NCBI GenBank assembly: GCA_016788885.1
Contig: JAEURX010000037.1
Location: 25,454 to 89,453 of the forward strand
Direction of reading: 5' to 3'
DNA length: 64,000 nt
Source: Nitrospira sp.
GTDB taxonomy: Bacteria; Nitrospirota; Nitrospiria; Nitrospirales; Nitrospiraceae
In this document: positions 1-9,437 of the stretch, in pieces
How the letters are laid out: the number at the start of each line of letters is the position of its first letter
How positions within the stretch are numbered: the stretch's first letter is position 1
Notes under the pieces: generated by a model
Seen by the model: only the letters and a program-made list of their open reading frames with translations
Databases searched by the model: none
What the model was told of the DNA's origin: nothing
Translations under genes and position numbers: made by a program

Positions 1-223
1 GTCCATCGACTTTCGGCATCTTCAAGTCAAGCAGGACGACGGCCGGGTTGCCCTGGAGTCGGGTCTTGAAGTGGCCCCGGCAATAGAGATAATCGAGTAC
101 TTCCGCCCCGTCATGACAGAGGATGACCTTGTCGGCCAGCTGGTGTTCTTCCATGGCCGCGAGCGTCAGCTCCGCGTCGCGCGGGTTGTCTTCTGCCAGC
201 ACAATGGGTTTGGAGAGTGTCAT
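1..223 (-). CDS. Response regulator receiver protein (partial, cut at window edge)
   Basis: Reading leftward from the ATG at 223 gives about 74 residues of a CheY-like receiver domain: an acidic pair (AEDNPRDAEL) near residue 10 and the phospho-acceptor region VVLLDLKMPKVDG near residue 68. The C-terminal half lies outside the window. The start overlaps the stop of the upstream histidine kinase by four bases (ATGA), so the two are probably translationally coupled and form a cognate pair. The sequence resembles Rcp1-type single-domain regulators that pair with CHASE3 or phytochrome-like kinases; that resemblance is from memory of the family. Confidence 0.85.
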   Translation of the reverse strand, partial: MTLSKPIVLAEDNPRDAELTLAAMEEHQLADKVILCHDGAEVLDYLYCRGHFKTRLQGNPAVVLLDLKMPKVDG

Positions 224-1713
224 GTGGAAGGCCTCGCTAGCGGGAGGCTGACGTAAAAGGCGGCACCGTTGCCGAGGGCCCCTTCCGCCCAGGTTTTCCC
301 CCCATGTCGGTGAATAATTCGTCGGACATTGGCCAGGCCGATGCCCGTCCCTTCGAATTCATCCGCGCGATGGAGTCGTTGAAAGACTCCAAAGAGCTTG
401 TTGGCATACTGCATATCGAATCCTACTCCATTGTCTCGCACGAATAACACTGCTTCGCCGGGACCGTCGCTCCGGGTTCCGATTTCGATGGTGGCGTTCG
501 GCTGTGTGCTGGTGAATTTAATCGCGTTGGCGATCAAGTTGATGAACACCTGGCGCAACATAGCGGCGTCCCCCGTGACGTCAGGGAGTTGAGCGATTGT
601 CCATGAGATGGCGCGATCTTGCAAGTCATGTCGAAGATCGTGCAGGACGGCCGCGATCAATTGGTTCAGATTGACGGTGCCGCGCAACATCTCCTGTCGA
701 CCCATGCGGGAAAAGACCAAGAGATCATCGATGAGTTGCCCCATCCGGGTGGCGGCCTCCGAGATGGTGTGTAGGTAACGTTTGGCCTTGTCGTCGAGGG
801 AGACGGACGTGGCTTTGGCCAGCAGTGAGGCGTACCCATCGATGTGTCGCAGCGGTGCGCGTAGGTCATGGGAGACGGAATAGCTGAACGCTTCCAATTC
901 TTTATTTGCGGCCTCAAGGAGTTCCCCCCGCCGATGCAGTTCTTCGGCGATCCGCCGTCTTGCGGTGATGTCATGCCGGATCAGGTAGTACACCGCCGCG
1001 AGGAGCACGAAGAGGAGGAGGGCACCGATGCTGAGCAGAATGATGCTGGAGCGGGTCGTCCTGGTGGATTCGATCACCCGTTGCGCAAGCGCCTTATTTT
1101 CTTCCTGCTCCATGAGTCCCTGAAGTTTCCTCGCCGCATCGAGCGACGCCTTCGCGACACCGGTTAAGGCCATGTCTCGAACGGACTCATATCCGGTCTT
1201 ATTCCGTACCTCAATGGCATTGCGTTCTTGCTGCAACTGTTGAGTGATGAGCTGTTCGAGGTGCGTGACGTGTGCCCCCTGACTGCTGTCGGGGTCCGTG
1301 AGATCGCGCAGGTAACGGATGAACTCCGGTGCGCGGTCCCGAAGCGTATTGTAGGCCGCAAGGTAGCTTTCGTCTCCGGTGACAAGGAAGCGTCGGTGGC
1401 CATTTTCTGCGTCGTCCAACGCCTCTCCCATCGCACCGAGCAGTTGGATGAACTCGTGGCTGCGCTGGTCTTGGTGGCCGTTCCGGATGAGGACGGTCAT
1501 GTTGCGATAGGAAATGACGGAAATGACGAGGATTCCCGCAAACACCAGCCCAAAGCCTGCCAAAACGCGCTGTTCGATGGAGCGCGCCTGGACGCTTCGA
1601 ATCAACGAACCGACAAACGATAATTGGGACGGGACTCGTTCGCCCTTCGGAAGCGCGGTATTGATGCTGGCATCGAGCGTCCGTTGAGGATCTGGTTCGT
1701 TCATGTTCATCAT
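220..1713 (-). CDS. CHASE3-domain sensor histidine kinase
   Basis: Membrane sensor kinase of about 497 residues. A first transmembrane segment lies near residues 50-69 and a second near 222-245, enclosing a periplasmic helical domain that fits CHASE3. After it come a dimerisation and phosphoacceptor domain with the H box (SYSVSHDLRAPLRH) and an intact HATPase domain: N box INLIANAIKF, G1 DNGVGFD, G2 GTGIGLANVRR. It probably autophosphorylates and passes phosphate to the receiver protein encoded directly downstream with a 4-base overlap. Three ATG codons (1713, 1710, 1704) are close together and no strong ribosome site separates them. The signal sensed is unknown. Confidence 0.88.
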   Translation of the reverse strand: MMNMNEPDPQRTLDASINTALPKGERVPSQLSFVGSLIRSVQARSIEQRVLAGFGLVFAGILVISVISYRNMTVLIRNGHQDQRSHEFIQLLGAMGEALDDAENGHRRFLVTGDESYLAAYNTLRDRAPEFIRYLRDLTDPDSSQGAHVTHLEQLITQQLQQERNAIEVRNKTGYESVRDMALTGVAKASLDAARKLQGLMEQEENKALAQRVIESTRTTRSSIILLSIGALLLFVLLAAVYYLIRHDITARRRIAEELHRRGELLEAANKELEAFSYSVSHDLRAPLRHIDGYASLLAKATSVSLDDKAKRYLHTISEAATRMGQLIDDLLVFSRMGRQEMLRGTVNLNQLIAAVLHDLRHDLQDRAISWTIAQLPDVTGDAAMLRQVFINLIANAIKFTSTQPNATIEIGTRSDGPGEAVLFVRDNGVGFDMQYANKLFGVFQRLHRADEFEGTGIGLANVRRIIHRHGGKTWAEGALGNGAAFYVSLPLARPST

Positions 1714-1860
1714 GAAAGCCCAGGTGTGCCGATGGACACAAGCGGGTCGTGCGGGACGCTAATGAGTGCAGTCCGTGAACGTCAGCCTGTATTGTAGCAG
1801 AAGGCCTTGATAAGAGAAGGGATTTTATGAAAACCGGAGGCGGTGACCGGAGCGGCGCTC

Positions 1861-3357
1861 TTAACCCCCGACGGGGGGCGTCGGAGGAGAAAGCGACGCG
1901 GCCGGACCGAGGAGGTTCGAAAACATCAGGGTTGCGGAGACCGCCCAGTCGAGGAACGGTTGCGGATAGATGCCGATCACCAGCGTACCAGCCAGTCCGA
2001 CATAGATGACGGCACGCAGCGGGCCTGTGGTCTTGATGGGAGAAGAATCGAGTGGTTCATTGATGTACATTTTTTTGACCACGATCAAGTAGTAGTACAT
2101 CGAGACGACGATATTGACGAGCCCCACGGTAATAAGCGTGTAAAGGCCTTCTTTGATCGCGGCGACAAAGATATAGAGCTTGCCGATGAAGCCGGCGAGC
2201 GGCGGGACGCCAGCCAGTGAGAGCAGGAAAATCAGCATGGCGAACGCGAGAAACGGCGAACGCCGATTCAAGCCGCGGTAGTCATCGATCTCGTCGGTGC
2301 CCAACGAATTGCTGATCGCCATGATGACGGCGAAGGCACCAAGATTGGCAAAGAGATAGGTCAGCAGGTAGAACAAAATGGAATCGGTGCCCATTTTGGT
2401 GCCTGCAGCGAGACCGATGAGGACGTTGCCGACCTGCGCGATACCGGAATAGGCCAACAGCCGCTTGATGTTTCGTTGTGCAATGGCGACGATGTTGCCG
2501 TAGGTCATGGAGAGGATCGAGGCTGCTACGATGAGCAGCGCCCACGCCGGCTTGAAGGTCGCAAGCGCTACGAGGAAGAGGCGCAATAGAATGGCGAAGG
2601 CGGCGACTTTCGGTGCGATGGACAGGAACGCGGTCACGGGAGTCGGGGCACCGTGATAGGTGTCCGGAATCCAGGAATGGAAGGGAACGGCGCCGATCTT
2701 GAACCCCAGGGCGGCAAAAATGAGGAGGAATCCGATGACCAGGCCGGTGGTCGGGTTGGCCCCGGTCATTTCGGAAAAGACGAGCTTGCCGGTTTCCCCA
2801 TAGACGAGGCTGATGCCATAGCCGAGCAGCCCCGCAGCAAAGACGCCGAGAATGAAGAATTTGAGGCCTGCCTCGTTAGAGGCCATGTCGTCGCGCAGGT
2901 AGGAAACGAGCACGTAAAACCCGAATGTGGCGAATTCCAACGTGACAAAGAGTGAGAGGAGATCGTTGGCGGAGGCCATGAACATCATGCCCAGCGCCGA
3001 CATCGCAACGAGGAAATAGTATTCTCCTCTGAAAAAGGAAAAGCGGTGTACGTAATCGATCGAGAGGAGAATGACCAGAGTCGTGGCTAGGAGGATCATC
3101 ACCTTGAAGAAGATGGCCATCCGGTCCACCACGAACATCTTGGCGAAGAGGGTCCCGGTGATGCCGGTCATGTCGAACCACGCAAGGCAGCCCAGAGTGA
3201 TCAACAACCCGGCGATCGTGAGATACGCTAGCTGTTCTTGGACAATGCGCTTGAAGGAGAAATCTACGGCCAGCACGACACACAGCCAGACCGTCAGAAA
3301 CAGCTCGGGAAGCAAGAGCAAGAGATCGCTGGGCGATAGCGTCAGAGAGAAATTCAT
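1861..3357 (-). CDS. nuoN: NADH-quinone oxidoreductase subunit N
   Basis: Antiporter-like proton-pumping membrane subunit of complex I, 498 residues with about 14 hydrophobic helices. The central lysine is present in GFKIGAVPFHSW, and the later helix FLSIAPKVAAFAILL keeps its lysine. It is the last gene of the leftward nuo operon and its ATG overlaps the stop of the preceding nuoM by four bases. It ends in a short Pro/Gly-rich tail. Length and motifs are normal for the family, so it should be a working pump module next to NuoK in the membrane arm. Confidence 0.95.
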   Translation of the reverse strand: MNFSLTLSPSDLLLLLPELFLTVWLCVVLAVDFSFKRIVQEQLAYLTIAGLLITLGCLAWFDMTGITGTLFAKMFVVDRMAIFFKVMILLATTLVILLSIDYVHRFSFFRGEYYFLVAMSALGMMFMASANDLLSLFVTLEFATFGFYVLVSYLRDDMASNEAGLKFFILGVFAAGLLGYGISLVYGETGKLVFSEMTGANPTTGLVIGFLLIFAALGFKIGAVPFHSWIPDTYHGAPTPVTAFLSIAPKVAAFAILLRLFLVALATFKPAWALLIVAASILSMTYGNIVAIAQRNIKRLLAYSGIAQVGNVLIGLAAGTKMGTDSILFYLLTYLFANLGAFAVIMAISNSLGTDEIDDYRGLNRRSPFLAFAMLIFLLSLAGVPPLAGFIGKLYIFVAAIKEGLYTLITVGLVNIVVSMYYYLIVVKKMYINEPLDSSPIKTTGPLRAVIYVGLAGTLVIGIYPQPFLDWAVSATLMFSNLLGPAASLSPPTPPVGG

Positions 3358-5009
3358 CGCGGGGTCACCTTCGCGATCGCCTCATGGGAAGCCGATACTG
3401 GCGTGATGGGCGAACTGGCAAGTGGAATATGTGTCGGCTGCTCCGCGACCGGCACGACTTTCGTGATGCGTGCGATCAGCGGGTCGACGCCGGAACGGAC
3501 GACCGAGTACAGGTGGCCGGGGAAAATGCCAAAGCTGACGCTGACCAGGATCATGAGGAGGAGTGGCATGCGATCCACCACGGCAACGGCGTCGTGGGAA
3601 TGGCTATATTTTTCCGCCATCGAGCCATAGAAGAGGCCTCGCATCATCTTGAAGAGATACGCCATGGTCAGCACGATACCGAGCACGGCGACAACCACTT
3701 GGAACGGGTATTTATTCCAACTGCCGACGATGATCATGACCTCGGCAATGAAGTTCACGGTTCCCGGCATTCCGATTGAGGCCATGCAGCCGATGACGAA
3801 GGCGGCGGAGATGAACGGCATCCGGTTCGAGAGACCGCCGAGGGACGGAATGTCCCGGGTGTGAGTTTGGTCATACACCCAGCCGGCCATGGCGAACAGC
3901 ATGCCGGTGGCCATCGCGTGGGCGAACATGTAGATGATGGCTCCGCTGAGGCTAATGTAGTCCAAGGCCGCCATACCCAGGAAGACGTATCCCATGTGGC
4001 TCGAACTGGAGTAGCCGATGACGTATTTGGTGTCTTTGGCGTAGTAGGCAACAAGCCCACCGTAAATGATGCTGAAAATGCAGAGCACGGCGGCGATCGG
4101 CATCAGCTCCCGAGTCGTTTCGGGGAGGATCTCAAATGCCACGCGAATGATGGAGAAGTGTCCCAACTTCATCAGCACGCCGGCGTGCAACATGCTGGTG
4201 GCTGCCGGAGCGGCGGCGTGACCGACAGGCGACCAGGAGTGCAAGGGCCAGATCGGAGCGATGGATGCAAAGCCAAAAAAGATCAGCAACCAGATGAGCG
4301 TGGCCAACGGGCCTGAGAAATGCGCCTTCTCCCGCAGCACGAGAATATCGAAGGTGTTCAGGCCGGAGAACTTATAGATGAGCAAGATGCCCATTAAGGC
4401 CGCAACAGCGAACGCTGAAAGGAACAGGACCAGCTTCATGGCCGCGTATTCCTTGCTGTTGGCGCCGAAGTTGAAAATGAAGCCGACGGAATCGCGCTGT
4501 TTCAAGCCTTCCGGATCGGTCATCTCGAGGTACTTCTTCGTGTGACTGCCCCACATGCCCAGGAGCAAATACATGGGGATCACGGACATTTCATAGAAGA
4601 AGTAGAGGAAGAACAGGTCCAGCGACATGAAGACGCCGATGGTGGCGGCGGCGAGGATCAAGATCCAGATGTAAAACTCCTTCATCCGATCTTTGATATG
4701 CCAAGACACAAAAATACCGGCAAAGAGCAGAATGCCTGAGGCGAGGACAAGCGGAGTCCCGATGCCATCGACACCCAGGTGGAGTGAGATGCCCAACTGC
4801 CGCGACCATTCAAGGCGTTGGATGAACTGGTAGCCGCCTTTGATCGGGTCGTAAGCGTAAAACAGGTAGATGGACGCCACCAGTGTGACGAAGGCGGAGC
4901 CGGCTGCCACACCGCGCACCAGCGAGACCTGGCGATTGGAGACAAAGATCAGCGCGAGTGCTCCGACAAACGGGGCGAACAAGATAATGAGGAGAGTGTA
5001 TTCAGCCAT
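3354..5009 (-). CDS. nuoM: NADH-quinone oxidoreductase subunit M, divergent copy (NuoM1)
   Basis: Antiporter-like subunit of complex I, 551 residues; one of two adjacent NuoM genes. The conserved glutamate of TM5 is present (FFYEMSVIPMYLL) and so is the later lysine (HAGVLMKLG). The TM7 segment reads GFASIAPIWPLHSW, where usual NuoM has GFAxKxPxxPFHTW, so the central lysine appears replaced by isoleucine. The loop between TM5 and TM6 carries an extra stretch of roughly 30 polar residues, and the C-terminus ends in a Pro/Ser/Ala tail. Two NuoM copies fit the so-called 2M complex I described for Nitrospira and a few other lineages. ATGA overlap with nuoN. Confidence 0.92.
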   Translation of the reverse strand: MAEYTLLIILFAPFVGALALIFVSNRQVSLVRGVAAGSAFVTLVASIYLFYAYDPIKGGYQFIQRLEWSRQLGISLHLGVDGIGTPLVLASGILLFAGIFVSWHIKDRMKEFYIWILILAAATIGVFMSLDLFFLYFFYEMSVIPMYLLLGMWGSHTKKYLEMTDPEGLKQRDSVGFIFNFGANSKEYAAMKLVLFLSAFAVAALMGILLIYKFSGLNTFDILVLREKAHFSGPLATLIWLLIFFGFASIAPIWPLHSWSPVGHAAAPAATSMLHAGVLMKLGHFSIIRVAFEILPETTRELMPIAAVLCIFSIIYGGLVAYYAKDTKYVIGYSSSSHMGYVFLGMAALDYISLSGAIIYMFAHAMATGMLFAMAGWVYDQTHTRDIPSLGGLSNRMPFISAAFVIGCMASIGMPGTVNFIAEVMIIVGSWNKYPFQVVVAVLGIVLTMAYLFKMMRGLFYGSMAEKYSHSHDAVAVVDRMPLLLMILVSVSFGIFPGHLYSVVRSGVDPLIARITKVVPVAEQPTHIPLASSPITPVSASHEAIAKVTPR

Positions 5010-5013
5010 GGTC

Positions 5014-6573
5014 TTACTTTGAGGGCACTTGGGTCACAGTGTTTACCGAGGCGACTTTGGCGCGATCCAGCCGGTCGACGAGGGCTTGAATCGAGCCATT
5101 CATCATCCTCAGGAATGGGGATGGGTAGAGGCCGATCCACAAAATCATGATCGAGAGCGAAAGCGCAATGGTGATTTCGCGCATGTGGAGATCCTTGATG
5201 GCGGTAGAGACGTGTTTGCCGACAGGACCCAGCATGGAACGTTCGTAGTACCAGAGAAAATACGCGGCACCAAAGATCACCCCGAGGACAGCCACCGCGC
5301 CAAACCACCATTTGGCTTTGAAGGCGCCCAGGAGGATCAGAAACTCACCCACAAAGCCATTCGTGCCTGGAAGTCCAATGGACGCCATGCCGATCAGCAG
5401 GAGAAACGTGGCTAAGAGCGGCGCTTGTTTGGCAAATCCCCCAAACGATCCAAGGTGTGAGCTTTGTTGCCTGGTTGAGAGGAAGCCGGCCATGAAAAAG
5501 AGCCCGGCCGTACTGAATCCGAGGTTGATCATGGTCAGCAGGCTCCCTTGAAGCCCTTGGAAGTTCAAGGCAAACAACCCCACCACCACGAAACCAAGGT
5601 GGCTGATGCTGCTGAAGGCAAGGAGCCGTTTGAAGTCGAGTTGGACCAATGCCACGACTGCGCCATAAAGAATCGCGGTGAGGGCCAGCACCATGACGAT
5701 GGCAATCACCCCTTCGCTCTTTGAAGCCTCAGGGAGTAACGGGAAGGTAAAGCGAAGGAATCCATACGTGCCGAGCTTCATGCCAGCCAGCATGACTGCC
5801 ATGCCGATTGGCCCTTCGACCAAGGCGTCAGGGAGCCAGGTGTGGAACGGGAACACCGGAGCCTTGAACGCAAATCCCATGAACATGAGCCAGAAGATCA
5901 AGATCTGCTGGGAGAGCGGAATCGGGACGGACAACAGCTCCAGGAGATCAAATGAGTAGACATGGTCGAAGTGGTGCGTAACGGCCCACTGATGGTAGTT
6001 GATGTCCAGCAAGGCAATGCCAACCAGCATGAATACGCTGCCCAAGAGCGTGTAGAGCACATACTTGAGGGCTGCGTAATGGCGATCGGCCCCGCCTCCC
6101 CACAGCTTGATCAAGAAGTAGCTGGGGATGAGCATGAGCTCCCAGAACACGAAAAACAGGATCAGGTCGATCGAGACGAAGATGCCGATGGTGGTGGTTT
6201 CCAGTGCCAACAGCGCCATGAAATACAGGCGCACCTGGTTGCGGACGGTGTCCCAGGAGTAGATCACGACCAAGACGGTGAGAAAGGCCGTCAACCCTAC
6301 GAAGAGCACACTGATTCCATCGACGGCTAAGTGATAGCCGATGCCGAGCGCCGGCAGCCATCGCGCATGTTCTGCAAACTGCATGGCTGCGGAATCGGGG
6401 ACGAAGCGCACCAGGACGAGGCATGCGAGCGCCAACTCCACGAGGGTAATGCCCAATGTCGTGGATTTGAGGAGATCTTCGTCGTCAATCAGCCAAAGCA
6501 CTGCCGCCCCGACCAAGGGAAGGAAGATCAGGTATGACAGGATGGGAAAGCCGAAACTAAACTCTTCAAGCAT
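5014..6573 (-). CDS. nuoM: NADH-quinone oxidoreductase subunit M, canonical copy (NuoM2)
   Basis: Second NuoM-type antiporter-like subunit, 519 residues from the ATG at 6573. A TTG 15 bases further out also opens the frame but has no better ribosome site. All expected charges are present: FFVFWELMLIPSYF for the TM5 glutamate, GFAFKAPVFPFHTWLPDA for the central lysine, and AGMKLGTYGFLRF for the following lysine. It sits between nuoL and the divergent nuoM, five bases from the latter. Together the two copies would add a fourth antiporter-like module to the membrane arm and so raise the number of protons moved per two electrons; that is inference from published work on 2M complexes. Confidence 0.93.
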   Translation of the reverse strand: MLEEFSFGFPILSYLIFLPLVGAAVLWLIDDEDLLKSTTLGITLVELALACLVLVRFVPDSAAMQFAEHARWLPALGIGYHLAVDGISVLFVGLTAFLTVLVVIYSWDTVRNQVRLYFMALLALETTTIGIFVSIDLILFFVFWELMLIPSYFLIKLWGGGADRHYAALKYVLYTLLGSVFMLVGIALLDINYHQWAVTHHFDHVYSFDLLELLSVPIPLSQQILIFWLMFMGFAFKAPVFPFHTWLPDALVEGPIGMAVMLAGMKLGTYGFLRFTFPLLPEASKSEGVIAIVMVLALTAILYGAVVALVQLDFKRLLAFSSISHLGFVVVGLFALNFQGLQGSLLTMINLGFSTAGLFFMAGFLSTRQQSSHLGSFGGFAKQAPLLATFLLLIGMASIGLPGTNGFVGEFLILLGAFKAKWWFGAVAVLGVIFGAAYFLWYYERSMLGPVGKHVSTAIKDLHMREITIALSLSIMILWIGLYPSPFLRMMNGSIQALVDRLDRAKVASVNTVTQVPSK

Positions 6574-6597
6574 CGTAGGTCCAAACAATCTGCCGCG

Positions 6598-8601
6598 TCA
6601 GCGTGCTGAATACCCGGTGGAACCGCCTCCGGTCCAGATCAACAAGATGAGGTGGACGAGAATAAAGAGTCCCGCCACGATGATGGCCGCATACTGGTGT
6701 ACCATGCCGGTTTGAAGGCGGCGCCAGGAGCGCGCCAGGAGGTGGTTCGCATATCCAATGATATTGAGTCCGGCATAGACCACGTGTTTTTCTGTCCAGG
6801 TGATTGCCGCAGAGCTTAGATCGGTCCCACGATCGATGCTGCGGACAATCCCGTCGATAATGGTCCGATCAAACCAGTCGCAGAGTCTTCCCAACTGTTT
6901 GGTAGGTTCGACGAACAGGGTATCGTACAACTCGTCCACATAGTATTTGTTGAGCAGTGTGGTGTAGACGCCGGGCAAGCGGTCGGCCAGAGCGGTGGCT
7001 GCCGTTGACGGTCCACTATAAAAATAGTGGGCAAGCCCCCATCCGAGGAGCGCGATGACAGTGGCGGTCCCCATCAGGCCAAACATCAATGCGGGCGGAG
7101 TTGCATGTTCTTCTCCGGCGACTCCGGCAACCGAATGCAGAAAATGGTGGAACCAACCGTTCTCTGGCGGCACACCAGGAAAGCCGCCGACGACTGAGAG
7201 GGTAGCCAAAACGATCAAGGGCCCGATCATGACCATTGGAGATTCATGCACGTGTTCTGCAGTGTGATGATCCAGCCGAGACGTTCCGTAGAAGGTCAGA
7301 TAGGTCAGTCGGAACATGTAGAAAGACGTCAAGAACGCGCCGACCGCGGCCATGCCATAGAGCAGATAATGGTGGTGGACGAAGGCATGGCCCATGATTT
7401 CGTCCTTACTCCAAAAGCCTGCTAGAGGCGGGATTCCCGCGATGGCGATAGTACCGATGAGAAACAACGCGTGCGTCCATGGAATCTTGGACTTCAACGC
7501 CCCCATTTTTCGGATATCCTGCTCACCGGAGAGCGCGTGAATGACAGACCCTGCCGAGAGAAAGAGTAACGCCTTGAAGAATGCGTGGGTCATTAAATGG
7601 AATACGGCAGCGGTGTAGGCGCCGAGACCGCAGCCAAGAAACATGTACCCCAGCTGGCTGACGGTGGAATAGGCTAACACCCGCTTGATATCGGTTTGGA
7701 CGAGGCCGATTGTTGCGGCAAAGAGCGCCGTCACCCCCCCGATCCAGGCGACGGTGGTCATGGCGATGGGCGCCAGATCGAAAATGGCATGGTTACGCAC
7801 GATCATGTAGACGCCGGCGGTGACCATGGTAGCGGCATGGATGAGCGCGCTGACCGGCGTGGGGCCTTCCATCGCATCCGGCAACCAGGTGTAGAGGGGA
7901 AGCTGGGCTGACTTGCCGACGGCACCCACGAGAAGGCACAGCGCAATGGCGGTGGCCATTTCTGGTGAGAGTTGCGCGGCATTCTGCATGACTTGCGTGT
8001 AATCGAGCGTCCGGAAGTTCACGAAGATGAGGAAAATCGCGAGGAGGAATCCGGCGTCTCCGATCCGGTTGACTACGAAGGCTTTTGTGGCGGCTTTGGC
8101 AGCCGAGACTTTGTCGTAGTAGTAGCCGATCAATAGGTACGAGCAGAGTCCCACTCCTTCCCAGCCGATGAACAACACCACGTAGTTGTTGCCCATGACG
8201 AGGAGGAGCATCGAGACCATGAACAAGTTCATGTATACGAAGAAACGTGTGAAACCGGTCTCCCCATGCATGTAGCCAACGGAGTAGACGTGGATGAGGA
8301 AGCCCACACCGGTGATCACTAACAGCATGATGCAGGTAAGCGGATCGATCAAATAGGCGAGGTTGATCGTGAGATCTCCGCCAAAGATCCATTTGTACGC
8401 GATGACCTCCCGTGCCGCTCCCGTGCGGAGGGTTTCCGTAAACACGGCGAGCACACAGAGGAAGGACATCAGGACCGAACCCCACGCGAAGCGGTGGGCG
8501 AGATCGTGAGAATAGCGGTGTCCGAAGAGGCCGTTCACAAGGACAGCCATCAGGGGAAACAGGGGAATCAGTTTGACGATCAGATCAATAGAGTCGGACA
8601 C
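6598..8601 (-). CDS. nuoL: NADH-quinone oxidoreductase subunit L
   Basis: Distal antiporter-like pump of complex I, 667 residues, with a GTG start one base after the nuoK stop. The core motifs are intact: GWEGVGLCSYLLIG for the TM5 glutamate, GAVGKSAQLPLYTWLPDAM for the central lysine, and the helix SALIHAATMVTAGVYM. The C-terminal part includes the long amphipathic lateral helix region (about residues 540-640) and a final anchor helix. In a complex with two NuoM subunits the lateral helix should be longer to span the extra module; alignment against ordinary NuoL would show whether there is an insertion. Confidence 0.95.
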   Translation of the reverse strand: MSDSIDLIVKLIPLFPLMAVLVNGLFGHRYSHDLAHRFAWGSVLMSFLCVLAVFTETLRTGAAREVIAYKWIFGGDLTINLAYLIDPLTCIMLLVITGVGFLIHVYSVGYMHGETGFTRFFVYMNLFMVSMLLLVMGNNYVVLFIGWEGVGLCSYLLIGYYYDKVSAAKAATKAFVVNRIGDAGFLLAIFLIFVNFRTLDYTQVMQNAAQLSPEMATAIALCLLVGAVGKSAQLPLYTWLPDAMEGPTPVSALIHAATMVTAGVYMIVRNHAIFDLAPIAMTTVAWIGGVTALFAATIGLVQTDIKRVLAYSTVSQLGYMFLGCGLGAYTAAVFHLMTHAFFKALLFLSAGSVIHALSGEQDIRKMGALKSKIPWTHALFLIGTIAIAGIPPLAGFWSKDEIMGHAFVHHHYLLYGMAAVGAFLTSFYMFRLTYLTFYGTSRLDHHTAEHVHESPMVMIGPLIVLATLSVVGGFPGVPPENGWFHHFLHSVAGVAGEEHATPPALMFGLMGTATVIALLGWGLAHYFYSGPSTAATALADRLPGVYTTLLNKYYVDELYDTLFVEPTKQLGRLCDWFDRTIIDGIVRSIDRGTDLSSAAITWTEKHVVYAGLNIIGYANHLLARSWRRLQTGMVHQYAAIIVAGLFILVHLILLIWTGGGSTGYSAR

Positions 8602-8602
8602 G

Positions 8603-8905
8603 TTACCACTTCAAAAGATTCATTTCGTCGACGTTGGTGGAAATTTTGCCGCGGAACACCACAATGATGATCGCGAGCCCGATTGCCGCTTCTCCCGCCG
8701 CAATCGCGATGATAAACAAGGCGACGATCTGACCTTGCATGGATTCGAGATAGTGGGAAAACGCCACCAGATTGATGGTGGCGGCGTTCAACATGATTTC
8801 GACGGACATCAGGACGATAATAAAATTGCGCCGGATGAGGACACCGAGCAGGCCCGTCGTAAACAGAATCGCGCTGACGACAACATAGGCGGATAAGGGA
8901 ATCAT
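8603..8905 (-). CDS. nuoK: NADH-quinone oxidoreductase subunit K
   Basis: Small membrane subunit of complex I, 100 residues with three helices. The two membrane glutamates of the proton pathway are visible, one in VLMSVEIMLNAATIN and one in IAIAAGEAAIGLA. The start overlaps the nuoJ stop by four bases and the stop is one base from the nuoL GTG, so J, K and L are translationally coupled. Length is exactly that expected. Confidence 0.95.
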   Translation of the reverse strand: MIPLSAYVVVSAILFTTGLLGVLIRRNFIIVLMSVEIMLNAATINLVAFSHYLESMQGQIVALFIIAIAAGEAAIGLAIIIVVFRGKISTNVDEMNLLKW

Positions 8906-9426
8906 GCGTCCCGCCTCGTCTCAACTGACTTCGGGGTTTTGGCCAAGACGATGGCACCGACGATGGCGCCGGTAAGAAAGACGCCGATGATTTCAAATTG
9001 GAGCAAGTAGTCGCTGAACATCTTGATGCCGACGGCATGCGCATCGCCATTGAGAAGGACGGCGGCCGTCGAGGCGTCCCCCCGGGATCCGCTGAATGGA
9101 GAGCGGACCAACAGAAATACGAGATACGCCAAACCTATCGCAGCGGGAGCCAGCAGGTACGGCGTTTTGGCATGGAAGTAGCGATCGTCGGTCTTGAGAT
9201 TTAATAGCATGAGCACGAACAGATACAGCACGAGGATCGCGCCGGCGTAGACGATGACTTGCACTGCCCAGAGAAATTCGGCGTTCAGCATGACAAAGAG
9301 ACCTGAGACGTGAAGAAGCAGGGCCAGGAGTGCGAGCCCGCACTGCACCGGGTTCTTCAGCGACACGGTCAGGATACCGGCGACAATACTGACCACTGCG
9401 AAATACGCGAAAAACAAGAAAGCCAT
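8902..9426 (-). CDS. nuoJ: NADH-quinone oxidoreductase subunit J
   Basis: Membrane subunit of complex I, 174 residues with five hydrophobic helices. The characteristic TM3 segment VQVIVYAGAILVLYLFVLML is present, including the tyrosine at the pi-bulge that flips in the coupling cycle of the family. The gene follows nuoI after 11 bases and overlaps nuoK by four. It joins the quinone module to the pumps in known structures. Confidence 0.95.
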   Translation of the reverse strand: MAFLFFAYFAVVSIVAGILTVSLKNPVQCGLALLALLLHVSGLFVMLNAEFLWAVQVIVYAGAILVLYLFVLMLLNLKTDDRYFHAKTPYLLAPAAIGLAYLVFLLVRSPFSGSRGDASTAAVLLNGDAHAVGIKMFSDYLLQFEIIGVFLTGAIVGAIVLAKTPKSVETRRDA

Positions 9427-9437
9427 AACAGTACGGT

